From NCBI RefSeq assembly GCF_014805685.1, contig NC_060886.1, positions 21,785,108 through 21,849,107 of the forward strand: a DNA stretch of 64,000 bases. Direction: 5' to 3'. The first letter of the stretch is position 1. Each line of letters opens with the position of its first letter. The notes under the pieces were generated by a model. That model saw nothing but the letters and a program-made list of their open reading frames with translations. It was not told the DNA's origin and searched no databases. Of this stretch, positions 1 through 15,177 are shown piece after piece. The translations under genes were made by a program, and so were the position numbers. The DNA is from Silurus meridionalis (taxonomy: Eukaryota > Chordata > Actinopteri > Siluriformes > Siluridae).

Positions 1-1057
1 ATTAGTGTAAAAGATTAGGGCTTCGGGACATCCTTGCTCTATCTATTAAATCTAAGCGCTCTTTTGTTAAGCATTCGGCATTAGTCACCATCATCTTTCA
101 GCACTGCGCTTCCCAGACAAAGGGCGCTTTAAAGTGTTAATAACGTTATTAACATATTTCGAAAAACATTCGACGCAAGGTGCATTCCTGATCTGCAAAC
201 AAAAACCTCTGAAGGCAGGAAAAAGAGAACAGAAAAAACTAAAATTACACACATAATAAAAAATAAAATATGTTCAATGCAGGCTGTGACTTTAATAAAA
301 AAAATAAACAATTAATAAATATATAATTTCCAGAAAATTAGACCACCTAATTATCAAGATGAAAGAATATGAAATACTTGAATTATTTAAAAGTTGAAAG
401 CCATTATGAATTAAAAGACTGATTAAACGCGAACGGCTTAAATATAAAATTGCTCCAAACAAGTCCGCCGATCGCCAACGCCGAGGGGTTTCTCTGTACA
501 ATCAGCTGCTATTTAAACTCTCAGTGTGATGCAAAGAATATTTTTCATCAGCTCTTTTTAAAAGCCTGCCACCGGTTTTCACAGGCAGCAGAGGCCAACC
601 TGCGGGCCCTTTTCTTTTTCTATAGTCCACTTATTTCTCCTGTAAAGGCCAAGTGACAATCTGAACAATTACTCAGGCCTATTACCAGAAGCTCTCACTA
701 CCTTTTCGCTCTCTGTCTGTTTCGCAGACTGCAGCCGCTCAGAGTGCATTAGTGAGCTCCAACGCTGTCATTTCATGGGCCACACTCCCTCATGACTGGC
801 ACACTTGGTGCGCTGGCAGCTGAGGGGAGGAACACGGGGAGCAGGCATCTAGCTGTCACTATTACTGTTCCCACAAAATGCAAGAGGAAGAAAGACAGAA
901 AGAATGGGGGAAAGAAGCAAAATAAAAAAAATACAAGAAAGCAAGTGTGCTGCTTATAGAGACTGAAAAAACTGGAAAGACCCGTAAAGATGCGCCGTAA
1001 CAGTCAGCAGCTATGCATGTCTCAGCAGTTTTTTTTTTTTTTTTTAATTGCCTCATG
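1..1057. other. Intronic stretch, no gene seen
   Basis: No exon or recognised repeat is visible. The first 450 bases are AT-rich. The segment at about 510-800 is of higher complexity and free of simple repeats and could be conserved non-coding sequence, but nothing in the sequence proves it. A poly-T run lies at 1030-1046. Confidence 0.5.
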
Positions 1058-1728
1058 CACTATATGGCCACAAGTTTGTAGAGACCTGATCAACACGCTG
1101 GTGTTTGTTGAACATCACTGTCCACATTTAGTCTACCTTGCTGTTTACTCCAGTTTTCTGGGAAGACTTTTTGCTAGATTTTGGAGTGTTGATGTAGGAA
1201 TTGATGTGATCAAGAGCATTTATTCATTTTCATGAAACCTCAGGACGAGAAATGAAACTCATAAGAGAACCTAGCCTCATGTGGGTGTCCATTCATTACA
1301 CCATAGATTTATAATTGATGAGGTTATCAACTGTTCACTGATGGACACCTGAATGCAAAACTGTTCATGGCAACTGTTGTCCTAAGCCAAATCCATCTTC
1401 ATAGTTCTTTAGTTTAACCCTCCACAGTAACCTCATGGATCTTTAGGCTGCACCAAGTGGTATCAGGCATTAGTGAGGTCAAGCACTGGTATCAAAAGAC
1501 TAGAAGTGGAGTGCATTGAACATTCCTGTTTTTCATGAAGGTGTACAGAGGGACCAAGGTCACTCCAGTCTTGAAAAAAATCATGTATTCATGCATGACG
1601 AAGAGTATCGTCATGCTACAGCATGCAAAAACATTCTTTACTACTGTATGTGGCCAACTTTGTCGCAAAGGTTTGAGCAAGAACCACCTGTGGGTTTGAT
1701 GGTCAGGTGTCCACGAAAGATATTCATC
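1058..1728 (-). mobile_element. Tc1-like element relic (ACTATATGGCC-end family)
   Basis: The left end reads CACTATATGGCCACAAGTTT and the right part ends GGTCAGGTGTCCACGAAAGA, a decayed inverted-repeat pair of a Tc1 family very common in fish. Internal blocks match the antisense of its transposase gene, for example TCTGGGAAGACTTTTTGCTA near 1156 and GCATTAGTGAGGTCAAG near 1468. The coding strand is therefore minus. The middle (about 1240-1460) has diverged beyond recognition and no reading frame survives. Other copies of the family lie at about 20.0, 37.8 and 42.1 kb. Confidence 0.7.
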
Positions 1729-3559
1729 CTGACACGCAAATAAATATATTTATATTGTAATTTGTTTGTTTTTGAAGTGCTGGTGCTTAATTGTTGGTTC
1801 TTGCCTTTATTTGTCATTGCTGTAAGTAGTTAGCAAGATTATCAAATCATCATTATCAGCACTCCTTACGTTTGGATATGTTTAAAGCAAGAGTCTAAGA
1901 GAAGGCAGGAAATAACGTGTGAAAAATAGGAATTTATAAATCTCCTTTCATGTAGAAGGTATGAACATCCCAGGCTTTAAAGCAGCATGCACAAATATTG
2001 AGCAATAAATACACTTCATTAAATCAGCTTTAAATTAAGTTGCATGTATTCCTTTTTTTATTGTAGTTCTTATCTTTTATAAATTGTGCATTGTTTTATT
2101 GGGTGGTCATACCATGCTGCAACTCAAATTTCCCAAGTGGACAATACAGAGAGCTGAACTAATAAGAGGGAAAAAAATATTATTATTAAACAAACAAACA
2201 AAAAAAAGGAAACGTTTCCTTTGTTTTCTTACTTAACATCGTCTGGAGACGTTAATTGTCACATCCATAAGAGCAATAGTGAAAAAAGGGAGCATACGAG
2301 CAACAAAGTTACAGAATGCAAAACGACTATATGGTGCGGTTATTACAGCAGAGACTCGGTTCAGCTAATTAGCGCACTATGAGATGACAAGCATGATGGC
2401 AGTGAGCGGAGTGTACAAATAAGAAGAAACAAGACAGTACAAAGGGCTAAAGGACAAAATCACTGCTGAAGGAGCCAATTTCCACCACGGCTATCAGGTG
2501 GATAATGTAGGACATTTAAACCAAAGGAAAACTTGAAAGAAGGAAACCAAAATCAACACAAATTCTGTTGTATTGATCATAAACAGGTACGCCATTCAGG
2601 GTGAACAACTTCTAATAAACTGTATTAACACAAATTGGACTATTTGAGTGAAATAGCCAGCACCTCTGTCTAGTCTCGGCATTCTCTTTCCTTAACCACT
2701 GTATCAAAGTCTACTGCCGATACTAATGAGGAAAACCTGCATAAAAGTTTAGGAACCTGAAGAAAAAGTTCAGACAGTGGCATGTTAATGGCACTGCTGA
2801 ACAGTGCCGTTTCCACGCCTTTATTTCCGAGCTTTACAGTGGGTCTGGTCCTCTCGCTGCTCCACGGCAAAAATAGCACTAACCTTCTCGAAGCTCAATC
2901 CTTTAACCTTGTGATGAGGAGCTATTTATTTCGACCATAAAACAAAATGTACTGCTAACATCTTCTGAAGAATGCGTTTTTGTACTTCCTTTTTTTTCCC
3001 CACAATATTTGACTTACAGTCACGTTGATGTTCTTTAGCTCAAACTGTTGTAATGGAATATTTAGATATTAGAGAAAATACTGTTCAATAAGCAAAATGA
3101 AAGAATCCTACATCCTGCATCTGAATGGGCATAATGTGATACAGGAAAAAAAAAAAAAATGGCATCAGGGATTTCTTTAGCATTCAGTATATTGGGCTAA
3201 AAATAAATGGTCAAATAATCCCAGTATTGCTGCTAGTGCATTGATCATCACATGTGAAAAAGGTCCATATAATATGTACGGTTTAAGACATCCTCTCAAA
3301 ACATGCAGCAGAGATGCAGTGGATAATAAGGTCCACTCCTGTCAGATAATAATAGTGGTGATACACTAGATACTATATCACCAAAGCTGGACCAGTTCAA
3401 ACTGGAAAAAGACCAGGCAATGGTTTCCCATTATGGTGGAGTCTATGGCCACTTTAGCGTTAGAGTGCCTTTCTGAGATGCCAGGATGAGAATTTGCTCC
3501 AGTCATCTTTCTTGAGGTTTGACAGGTTTGAGGTGCTTTAGTGCTCATTGTTGTAAACA
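1729..3559. other. Intronic stretch, no gene seen
   Basis: AT-rich sequence with a small AAAC-rich run at about 2188-2206 and A-runs near 3147-3160. I recognise no exon, RNA gene or transposon here. Confidence 0.5.
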
Positions 3560-3905
3560 GTGGATTATATGTGCTGCTATAAACTTACTGTCGGTTCAAA
3601 TCAGTCTTGTTGCTCGGACCTCTGTAATCAGTAAAGGATAGTTTTTTGCTCCACACTACATATATTCTGTTAGGAATTTAGTTTTGAGAATACTTAAACC
3701 AAAGAGTCTAGTACAAAAAACCCTGCCACAACCAAAAGCATTAGGATCACCTTTCTGCCTCCATTCTGGTGTTTGATACAAACATTAACTACAGCTCTTC
3801 TCAAGCATCTGGGCATTTGTATGCACTACACATTTGATCGACTGACTGGATAATTGCATGGCTGACTGAGGTCCAGCCATTTGTATTAAAGTGGCCAGTA
3901 AAATA
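3560..3905. mobile_element. Fragment of a widespread teleost interspersed repeat
   Basis: The segment from about 3690 to 3903 resembles a non-coding repeat familiar from many fish genomes that ends in a block like AATAAAGTGGCCAGTGAG. Here the end reads TATTAAAGTGGCCAGTA. Matching landmarks include GAGAATACTTAAACC, CCATTCTGGTGTTTGATA and GGATAATTGCATG. The left boundary is unclear and the copy is old. The class assignment (probably a non-autonomous DNA transposon) is from memory, not visible structure. Confidence 0.5.
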
Positions 3906-5144
3906 ATTATGGCTAGCGGCCGCTTTTATATATACATGGATATTTATTTCCATATACAACATTACAGGTCAAATGATGACTAAATGAAGCGCTAAGGCGA
4001 TCGAAATAAAATAAGGGAAACTCTAGAACACTGCTCATCGGTGCCTGGTGACCTGAGCAATATCACAAACAAACAATCTTTGTAGTTCTAGTACAACCTC
4101 AAAAATGAAGCAGTGAAGATCATAAACAAAGGGTTGTAATAGCAATGTCATTATCATAAATAGGCACTGTGCTGCTCTACTTCTAATGCTCTTAAAAGTA
4201 AATACATTACAGAAAAATTCCCCCGAGTGCATCAGTAGCTCGGTGCAGTGACATTTTCATAATGATATATGATTCAATTTTACACTTTTTTTTTTTTTCT
4301 TTTTTTTTTCGAGGTAGACGGACCTCGCTTATCTCTAGTGTTCATGCATGCACAATCATAAATCTCTGCCAAATTACCATTATGCTGATATATCATAATA
4401 GTTTCACTTTCATCAAACTGAGCCCATCATCTTGTACTTTCTACACCATGTACGCATTTTTAAAGGATCTCTGTCAGAGGTGGATCGTAACCTCTACTGT
4501 TTTTATTTAGTGGAAACTAATTTCTGCTTGAAAGCTCAGAGACCCAGCAGTACAAATACATTGGAGCTACAGTTCATTCAAATTACATCAGGCATTGATG
4601 ACCAAATGTCACATCTTTATCCCATGACATTTCTGCTTTCATTACTGTGAATAGTGAAAGCAGTATTTATGCACTTTCTAACCCATTCTGGTATCAGGAT
4701 TTCACGAGAACAACTAAAGTGACGTCATGTGGAAAGACTATGCTTGTATTCGATGCTGAAGAGATGATCACACCATAGGATCTTACTGATACTCCACAGG
4801 GGTCGATTACTCAGCCACTTAATCTAAACTGTATCGTGGGATTAGATCAATCGGTTTCGCTAACTCGCTTGCGTTACAGAAACTAAAACTTGACGAGAGC
4901 GATCAAGGAAAAAAATGAAACAACGTTCATCAAAAACCCGAAGGCAGTTCCATATAATTAGCTACATAGTACAACATCGGGAAAGTACACTCAGCCACTG
5001 TGAACCAATTACACCACAAACAAGTTCAACATGGCCTCCAAACCATGGTTTAAAGCAACACCCACTGCACTCCAGTCTTTTATTTCTGGACACCAGTCAA
5101 GCAACCACTGGACAGAATAACTGTTAAGTTATAATATGTTAGAC
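3906..5144. other. Intronic stretch with poly-T run
   Basis: No exon is recognised. An interrupted T-rich run occupies about 4286-4310, and a TATATATA motif follows a NotI-like GCGGCCGC at about 3918-3935. Confidence 0.5.
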
Positions 5145-5591
5145 CAGGGGTCTTCAACACTTTTCAGATCAAGGACCCCTTGGGGTAAGAGAGACATCAG
5201 GGCAGGGACCCCCTGATACAAAATGTGTCAAAAATAGCAACTCATATTTATAGAAACCAATCATATTACTCTAGTTATATTAAGACTGTTGTTGTTGTAC
5301 ATACATCATTGTCTATATATTTTCAAATCTTTTAAAAAAAGGTTATGCATCATAAACATATTTTGCAATTAAAATCATTGATTTTAATAGATTTACAGTT
5401 ACAGACATTTTCATTTTACTATCAGGTGGACAATGATGCATTTACAAGTGTAATAGAACTTTAATGTAATAATTATAATATTTTTTATTAAAATATTTTA
5501 CCTTCGATGTTTTGACCTATGTTTATTTGTGATTCAACATTAATTAGCAAACCCCCTGCAGTACCCCAACAGACCCCTGGTTAAAGACCCG
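5145..5591. mobile_element. hAT-like MITE with CAGGGGTCTT ends
   Basis: The element starts CAGGGGTCTTCAAC and ends GGTTAAAGACCCG, an imperfect inverted repeat of about 14 bp. Inside the ends are G/C-rich arms (AAGGACCCCTTGGGG at left, TACCCCAACAGACCCC at right) around an AT-rich core with no coding capacity. This is typical of short non-autonomous hAT elements in fish. I could not see a clean 8-bp target duplication, so the exact ends may be a few bases off. Confidence 0.65.
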
Positions 5592-6085
5592 TAAGTTCAT
5601 CATCTAAGAGTCTGAAATATAACTGTCAATATTCTGTCAATGCAAAAATGTGTTTCTAGTCAATTTGGCACCTGAAGTTATCCTTGCACTCGATCACTAG
5701 ATTTAATAATATTTTCCTTATTTGTCTTTCTGAACTGGAGCATCTGAAATGCCACTACATGGAAATGCAGGTCAAAGTTCTCCGACTCTGCAGGCACCAC
5801 ATCAAGCTGTGGATAGTGAGAAAGAAATGATCGAGTCACAGATCTCAGGCACAGTTATACAGAAAGATACAAGTGATGTCACAAGTTGGAAAACACTCCT
5901 CAAACTGAGCGAGTGGTATGTGACTTAACACGCATATTACAAGAAAATGAGATGCAAAGTGTTACAGTGGCAACAATAAAGCAATCAAAGTGTCGTTCTT
6001 CAGATGCTTCGGAACGGTTTTATGGTGTGGTGTCTTTTTATGCTTTACGGTAATGGGAAACTGTGAGACGTGAGAATGAGGGGGT
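5592..6085. other. Intronic stretch, no gene seen
   Basis: Unremarkable sequence between the MITE and the first TA microsatellite; no exon or repeat recognised. Confidence 0.5.

Positions 6086-6150
<65 letters not shown>
6086..6150. repeat. A-run followed by (AT)n microsatellite
   Basis: A poly-A run of about 16 bases passes directly into about 25 uninterrupted AT units. Confidence 0.97.
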
Positions 6151-6153
<3 letters not shown>

Positions 6154-6614
6154 GTCCTTAGACAATAATGGCTTTAAAAGTGGCAGCAAGAACAGAAAGA
6201 GGTCAACGCAAAGCTGTAACCAATGTAGCAAAACATCTAAGCTGAATAGAGCTGCAAAGAACACTAATAGGTTCCAAGCACCACTGTAGGAAACCAAGGA
6301 AACAAATGTAGGAGATTTTCTAAATAAAAGATAAACAGACACTGGTAAACTAATTAACTACAACGATTCTAATAAAACGTTTCTATTGAATCATCTCAGA
6401 CATCCTGGATGGTGTAATGACGTGGCATGCAAAAAAAGTTGGCGTTATGGTTGCACAGTATTTGTTCATAACAATGATAAAAAGAACATAACATGGATGC
6501 CAATGTCAGTGGAAAATCTACCAGAGATGAACATAAAATGAGTGTTTACACATTTGTCACATTTAATTTGTGTCTCTTGAGGACAATCAAGAAGAAGAAA
6601 AAAAAGATAAATAA

Positions 6615-10189
<3,575 letters not shown>

Positions 10190-11242
10190 TGAAATATCAA
10201 ATGTACATAAGTATTTAGACCCCTTATTTAGAACCTTCTTGAACACCTTTGGCAGCAATTAAAGCTTCGAATTCTTTTTAATTTTTTTTTATTACACACC
10301 TGGATTGGATTATATTCCACCATTCTTCATGGCAAATCCACTCAAGCTGGGGCAGGTTGGATGGAGAACGTCAGTGGAGAGCCACTTTCAGGTCTCTCCA
10401 GAGATGTTTTATAGGGTTCAAGTCAGGGATCTGGCTGGGCGACTGTAGCACATCCACAGAGCTGTCCCTAAACCACTCCTGTTTTGTCTTTGCTGCGTGT
10501 TTAGGGTTGTTGTAAGAAGGTGAACCTTCGGTCCAGTCTGAGGTCCTGAGTGCTGTGGAACAGGTTTTTATTAAGGATATCTCTATTCATCATTCTCTCA
10601 AACCCTCAAAGTCCCTGCTGCAGAAAATAAACACACAGTGTGATGCTGCCGCCATCGTGCTTCACATTTGGCATGTTTTGGGCAGGTAATAAGCGATGTC
10701 TGGTTTCATCTAGACATAACATTGTGTTGGCAAACCCAAGCGAGTTTCCACAGGTTGTGCACCAAAGAGAGGCTTCCGTCTACCTACTCTGCCTAAAGGC
10801 CAGATCGGTGGGAAGATCGCGTTCTTGGTCACCGCTCTTACGAAGTCCCTTATCCCCAGATTGCTCAGTTTGGTGACCAGCTCTTAAAGAGTCTTGGTTA
10901 CACCACACTTCTTCTATTAGAGAATTATGAAGGCCACTGTGCTCTTAGAATTCTTCAGTTCAGCAGCAATTTTAGGTAGCCGTCCCCAGATCTGTGCCTT
11001 TCAACAACCCGGTCTCTGAGACCTGCAGGCAGTTCCGTTGACATCATGACTTGGTTTTGTCAGCTGTGAGAGGTGCAAGCGGTGTTCCTTTCAAAATCAT
11101 CCCCAAAAATAAATTTCCACAGTTACGCTCCAGTCAAAAGGGAGAAACATCTCAGCAACGATCCCGAGAAATGGGGGGCACCTGAGCTAAAGTATAAGTG
11201 TTGCTGCAAGGGTCTGAATATTTATGTACAGGTGATATTTCA
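10190..11242 (-). mobile_element. Tc1-like transposon, near full length, inactive
   Basis: The ends form a 34-bp imperfect inverted repeat. The left copy at 10190-10223 begins TGAAATATCAAATGTACATA; the complement of the right copy at 11209-11242 begins TGAAATATCACCTGTACATA. The length of about 1.05 kb is shorter than the usual 1.5-1.6 kb of fish Tc1 elements, so a large part of the transposase gene is missing. The interior reads as the antisense of a Tc1 transposase. Confidence 0.88.
10224..11047 (-). pseudogene. Tc1-type DD34E transposase pseudogene
   Basis: On the minus strand the frame opens ATGATG at 11047 and gives STELPAGLRDRVVERHRSG, the helix-turn-helix start of fish Tc1 transposases, then loses frame. 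KHDGGSI near 10650 corresponds to the conserved KHGGGSIM block. The C-terminal DDE part reads IPDLNPIKHLW: the catalytic Glu (codon 10407-10409) has become Lys. A TGA follows at 10371-10373 where a CGA Arg is usual, a typical CpG decay. The second catalytic Asp segment (normally QQDNDPKH) is removed by a small deletion. It ends EALIAAKGVQEGSK and TAA at 10224. It cannot encode an active enzyme. Confidence 0.85.
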
Positions 11243-11533
11243 GGTGTAACCATGTTCCACATGTTAAAAGGATTGCATTTGGTACACAAGTGTACCGAAC
11301 CAAAAGCCCAGTAACGAGAAATCCATGGTATGAATACGTGTACCGTTACATCCCTATAATATACTGTATATAAATATAAAATGTGAGCAATCAGTGTGTG
11401 TGAGAGTGTGTGTGAGAGTGTGTGTGTATGTGTGAGTGCATCTCTAAGTACCTCGCTGTGTGCAGGTCCGTTCTCTCCTGAAGGGCCCAGAGCTGAGTCA
11501 CTGCTGCTCCTCACCATGAGAGGTGTGCCTGAA

Positions 11534-11535
<2 letters not shown>
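11243..11535. other. TG-rich intronic stretch
   Basis: Contains an interrupted TGTGTGAGAG-type array at about 11393-11436. No gene seen. Confidence 0.6.

Positions 11536-11599
<64 letters not shown>
11536..11599. repeat. (AC)n microsatellite
   Basis: About 32 uninterrupted AC units. Confidence 0.98.
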
Positions 11600-11601
<2 letters not shown>

Positions 11602-11922
11602 CAATACAGAGTGTAATCACAATGGTTAAACTGAACTGAATTTTTAATATAATAGAATATTAATAAAGTGACTCAAGGGCGGAATGTTTCATTAAATAGC
11701 ACAATGTCGGCAAAAAACTAACAAAAAAGGAAAGAAAGGAAAAAAACCATCTCTGAGAAAAATCAAGAGAGTTAAGAAACCTCAACAAAATGGGCGACAA
11801 CAAAATACTATTGCTCTTCATGATTACACATGAACAACAATGAGAGAACAAATGTGTCTGCATATTATTGGTTTATTTATCACATGCTGTTAGAGATGTA
11901 TGTGATAAAAAAAAGAGAAAAG

Positions 11923-11925
<3 letters not shown>
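11600..11925. other. Intronic stretch, no gene seen
   Basis: A-rich sequence between two dinucleotide arrays; nothing recognised. Confidence 0.5.

Positions 11926-11972
<47 letters not shown>
11926..11972. repeat. (GT)n microsatellite
   Basis: About 23 uninterrupted GT units. Confidence 0.98.
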
Positions 11973-11973
<1 letters not shown>

Positions 11974-12218
11974 GGGGGTGAGAAACTGACACTGAGAAAA
12001 ATACTCAAGGACAACGAGACAATGTCACAAAAAAAGGAAGCGATTGGGGGAAAAGAGGGAAAGAAAGAACAGAGCAACAGCCAGAAGGGTTGAATGGAAT
12101 ACTATGAGCAGCGATGACTATGTTTGAATCACTGACATTATACTTTCTCAATTTTACGCCGCTGCCTTCCTCAAGCACGCCACTTTTTAAGAACTTGTTT
12201 TCACAACAGGTTTACAAA

Positions 12219-12246
12219 AAAAAAAAATAAATAAATAAATAAATAA
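12219..12246. repeat. A-run and (AAAT)n microsatellite
   Basis: A poly-A run passes into about five AAAT units. Confidence 0.9.
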
Positions 12247-13350
12247 CACTTTACACACACACAGTACTTTCTATAAAAGGCGAACATGCTAAAAAAAGCT
12301 TTTTTTCCCTACGACTACTAAGACTACTTAGGGACCTGGGAATGCAGAATTTCACTAAACTCTAAATCAATCATTACAAAACACCTGCACAACTTTTACA
12401 GTCAGAGAAAGTTGTGGAGAGAATGTGGAGTTAGAGAGTTTTCTTGATTTTCAGCAGGAGGCCAACTTTTCCCATTCACAAAGAACCTTTTCATCATGTC
12501 ATCCAGGACTTCCTCTTTCTCACCACCCAGTCCCCTGCATGCTCCACTGGCCATGTTTCCTCCTGGCCTTCAAGGACTGGCTCGGTTGAGCATGATTGCC
12601 TCAGTCATGGCTTTATCTCTGCTTGCCACCATGGGGGGTACGAGGAGGGGAATGAGGGGACTCGGTATTACAGCTGGCCTCGGCTGCTCAGAGGGACAGC
12701 CATCGTGAGGCTCCTCTCCATCACGACAATTATCCCTAACAAACAGGCCAGCACGGGAGCACGGCCTTGATGGAAAGCTACAAATCTCACAAACACCACT
12801 TCATCAAGGGCATAATCGCCGAGACGTAGAGGGACATCCTCTTATGCGGATGATGAAAACGAGCTCAGTGGGAGAGAAAACTCCTCCAAACTGTACGTGC
12901 CCAGAGCTTCAACAAGAATATATTTACACAGACAGACAGATATACAGCGCACAAGGAGCTCTGCACTTACGAGTCTGGTCTAAATGGAACGTCTTGAGTT
13001 CAAATCCCGGCGTTTCAAAGCTGCTGCTGTTGCACTTCCATCTGCTCCAATCCATTATAAATCACTATGCATCCATCTGACAGACGAATATAGATTGATC
13101 TGTCTATATTTCTATCTGTCTATTATTAAGGGTTCTTAGCTTTAGAAAAATACCCCCCCTTTCTTTCTGTTTTTGAGCGTCTATGTTTCTACCACAAAAA
13201 TATACACACACACTACAGTACATGATTCCACTAGGGGTAGGGTAAGATAATGACGGTGACTGTTATGGAAGATGGTCACAAACCACAACAGAGACATTTT
13301 TTATAAAAATGAATTATATACATACATATACACATACATACACATATATA
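12247..13350. other. Intronic stretch with acceptor-like site
   Basis: TTTCTTGATTTTCAG at about 12438-12452 (plus) looks like a 3' splice site, and the downstream segment to 12706 is open in one plus frame. The peptide matches nothing I know. A GAGTTCAAATCCCGG motif near 12998 resembles a SINE B box, but no SINE body follows. The last 40 bases are an irregular CATA/TACA-rich run. Confidence 0.4.
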
Positions 13351-13761
13351 TACAGTACAGACCAAAAGTTTGGACACACCTTCTCATTCAAAGAGTTTTC
13401 TTTATTTTCATGACTATGAAAATTGTAGAGTCACACTGAAGGCATCAAGGGCTATTTGACCAAGAAGGAGAGTGATGGGGTGCTGCGCCAGATGACCTGG
13501 CCTCCACAGTCACCGGACCTGAACCCAATCGAGATGGTTTGGGGTGAGCTGGACCACAGAGTGAAGGCAAAAGGGCCAACAAGTGCCAAGCATCTCTCGG
13601 GAACTCCTTCAAGACTGTTGGAAGACCATTTCAGGTGACTACCTCTTGAAGCTCATCAAGAGAATGCCAAGAGTGTGCAAAGCAGTAATCAAAGCAAAAG
13701 GTGGCTACTTTGAAGAACCTAGAATATGACATTTTTCAGTTGTTTCAGTTTTTGGTCTGTA

Positions 13762-13765
<4 letters not shown>
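13351..13765 (+). mobile_element. Tc1-like deletion derivative
   Basis: Ends are inverted copies of TACAGTACAGACCAAAA (left 13351-13367; right complement ending at 13765). The left end continues into GTTTGGACACACCTTCTCAT, the hallmark of a young, abundant fish Tc1 family. Total length is about 415 bp instead of roughly 1.2-1.6 kb. The 5' non-coding region joins directly to the C-terminal third of the transposase at about 13449. The element is flanked on both sides by AT-rich simple sequence. Confidence 0.88.
13449..13729 (+). pseudogene. Tc1 transposase C-terminal fragment
   Basis: The fragment starts at KGYLTKKESDGVLRQMTW and runs through PPQSPDLNPIEMVWGELDHR, so the third catalytic residue (Glu, GAG at 13531-13533) is intact. 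Both catalytic Asp residues and the DNA-binding domain are deleted. One extra C within CATCTCTCGGG (about 13598) shifts the frame. After it the expected C-terminus resumes (ELLQDCWKTISGDYL, then KAKGGYFEE) up to TGA at 13727-13729. The single indel implies a fairly recent insertion. It cannot make an active protein. Confidence 0.87.

Positions 13766-13853
<88 letters not shown>
13766..13853. repeat. (TA)n-(TG)n compound microsatellite
   Basis: About 18 TA units followed by 26 TG units, abutting the right end of the Tc1 derivative. Confidence 0.97.
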
Positions 13854-13854
<1 letters not shown>

Positions 13855-14341
13855 ATGCATCATTCTACTAATACTGCATCAGCACTTACTACACAGCATC
13901 ATCAACCTGCAGCATCCATGCTCCACAGCCAGACTGTCCTCAAGTGAAAGACATGCCTCCATTCATCAGCCCGAGCCATTAGCCCAGTGTGGCTTGTGAT
14001 CGCCTCTGAAGACGGAGATTAGATTTCAGCTCGGAGAGGGTTGGCATTGCCAACTTCCCGCTCCTTATGCTATTTTTTTTTTTTTTTTTTTTTGGGTTCA
14101 TTCAGATGCGGCTCCTCAGCTCCCAATTCATCAGGCGGCAGTGTGGAGCCATTAGAGTGGGTTTATAATGGATGGGAATGTCAGGAATGTGAGGAGTGTG
14201 GATCCAGGCTGAGAGATTGAGAAGATGAAGAGTGACTCGAAGGATAGTTGTGCTCTGTGGGCTAAAACTGCAGCCCTGGGGGTCTTTAGTCATCAGAGTA
14301 TCTGTCTGTCGTTTCATCCATCTCGCTTTTTAGTTCACCCT

Positions 14342-14375
<34 letters not shown>

Positions 14376-15145
14376 CCTCTTCTTTATTTCATCTTTTTTA
14401 CTCAACGTCTCCCCGCAACCTCCCCCAATATTCCATCAGGTTTATTTTCTACCAGCTCTCTCTTTCTTTCATTCTGCTGCATGCATGAGGGAATGTGTGA
14501 TTCATTTATGTGCAATAGATTGTCAAATATTATTAGGTTTAGAGGCTATGATAAAAATATTTCAAATGCTTTAAATATTTAATGCCTTATAAACGCAACA
14601 CCAGCTGAAAACAAAAAACAAAACAAAACAAAGAACATTATCACAGGGGGGGTGAATACATTTTCACAGGGCGTTGCTTATGAAGACCATAAGGATGGCT
14701 CATGAAAAAGTAGTGGCGAGACAGACTGTGAAAAGTCATACCTCATAAAAGATTGAAATGATATTGTGCCCTGCCTGGGGGGGGCCGGGGGGGGTCTCGG
14801 GGGTATTCGCTAAACATATACAAAATGTATACACGTCAAAAATATTTGCAGGGTCAAATATTGATCAGGATTTAAAGAGCACCCATGATGCACTTAAACC
14901 TAGAGCCATAAATGGAAAAAAATCAATGATGCTTTCAATCAGATGTTTCTTAGAAACAATAAGCGTGTAAAAAAAGAGGGGAAAATGGAAGAGAGCAAAA
15001 CCCATAGAAAGGAGGCAAGTCATAACATCTAAGACGTGTATTAGGTTATATATAATCTGACACGTGCAAGTGCGATCTGATCAAACGAATTCACGTGTGT
15101 TAACATGACAAACATCTGATCATGTTCACTTAATGAGACGTGATG
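13854..15145. other. Intronic stretch with simple repeats
   Basis: Holds a T-run at 14072-14093, a (CT)14 array at 14345-14373, and G-rich sequence at 14775-14803. GGGGGGGTGAATACA at about 14645-14659 resembles the tail of a Tc1-type element but is too short to call. Confidence 0.5.
14345..14373. repeat. (CT)n microsatellite
   Basis: About 14 uninterrupted CT units. Confidence 0.95.
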
Positions 15146-15177
15146 GCGGTTATTTAGAGCTGCGGTTATTTAGAGCT
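15146..15177. repeat. 16-bp perfect tandem duplication
   Basis: GCGGTTATTTAGAGCT occurs twice in direct succession (15146-15161 and 15162-15177). Confidence 0.95.

Noticed and set aside
5962..6342. 126-codon minus frame with Tyr-Ile repeats
   Set aside because: Generated by the AT microsatellite and poly-A run.
11152..11604. 150-codon minus frame
   Set aside because: The N-terminal part is translated TG array (Cys-Val repeats) and the remainder overlaps the Tc1 end.
14640..14680. Tc1-like tail GGGGGGGTGAATACA
   Set aside because: Too short and without a matching inverted end.
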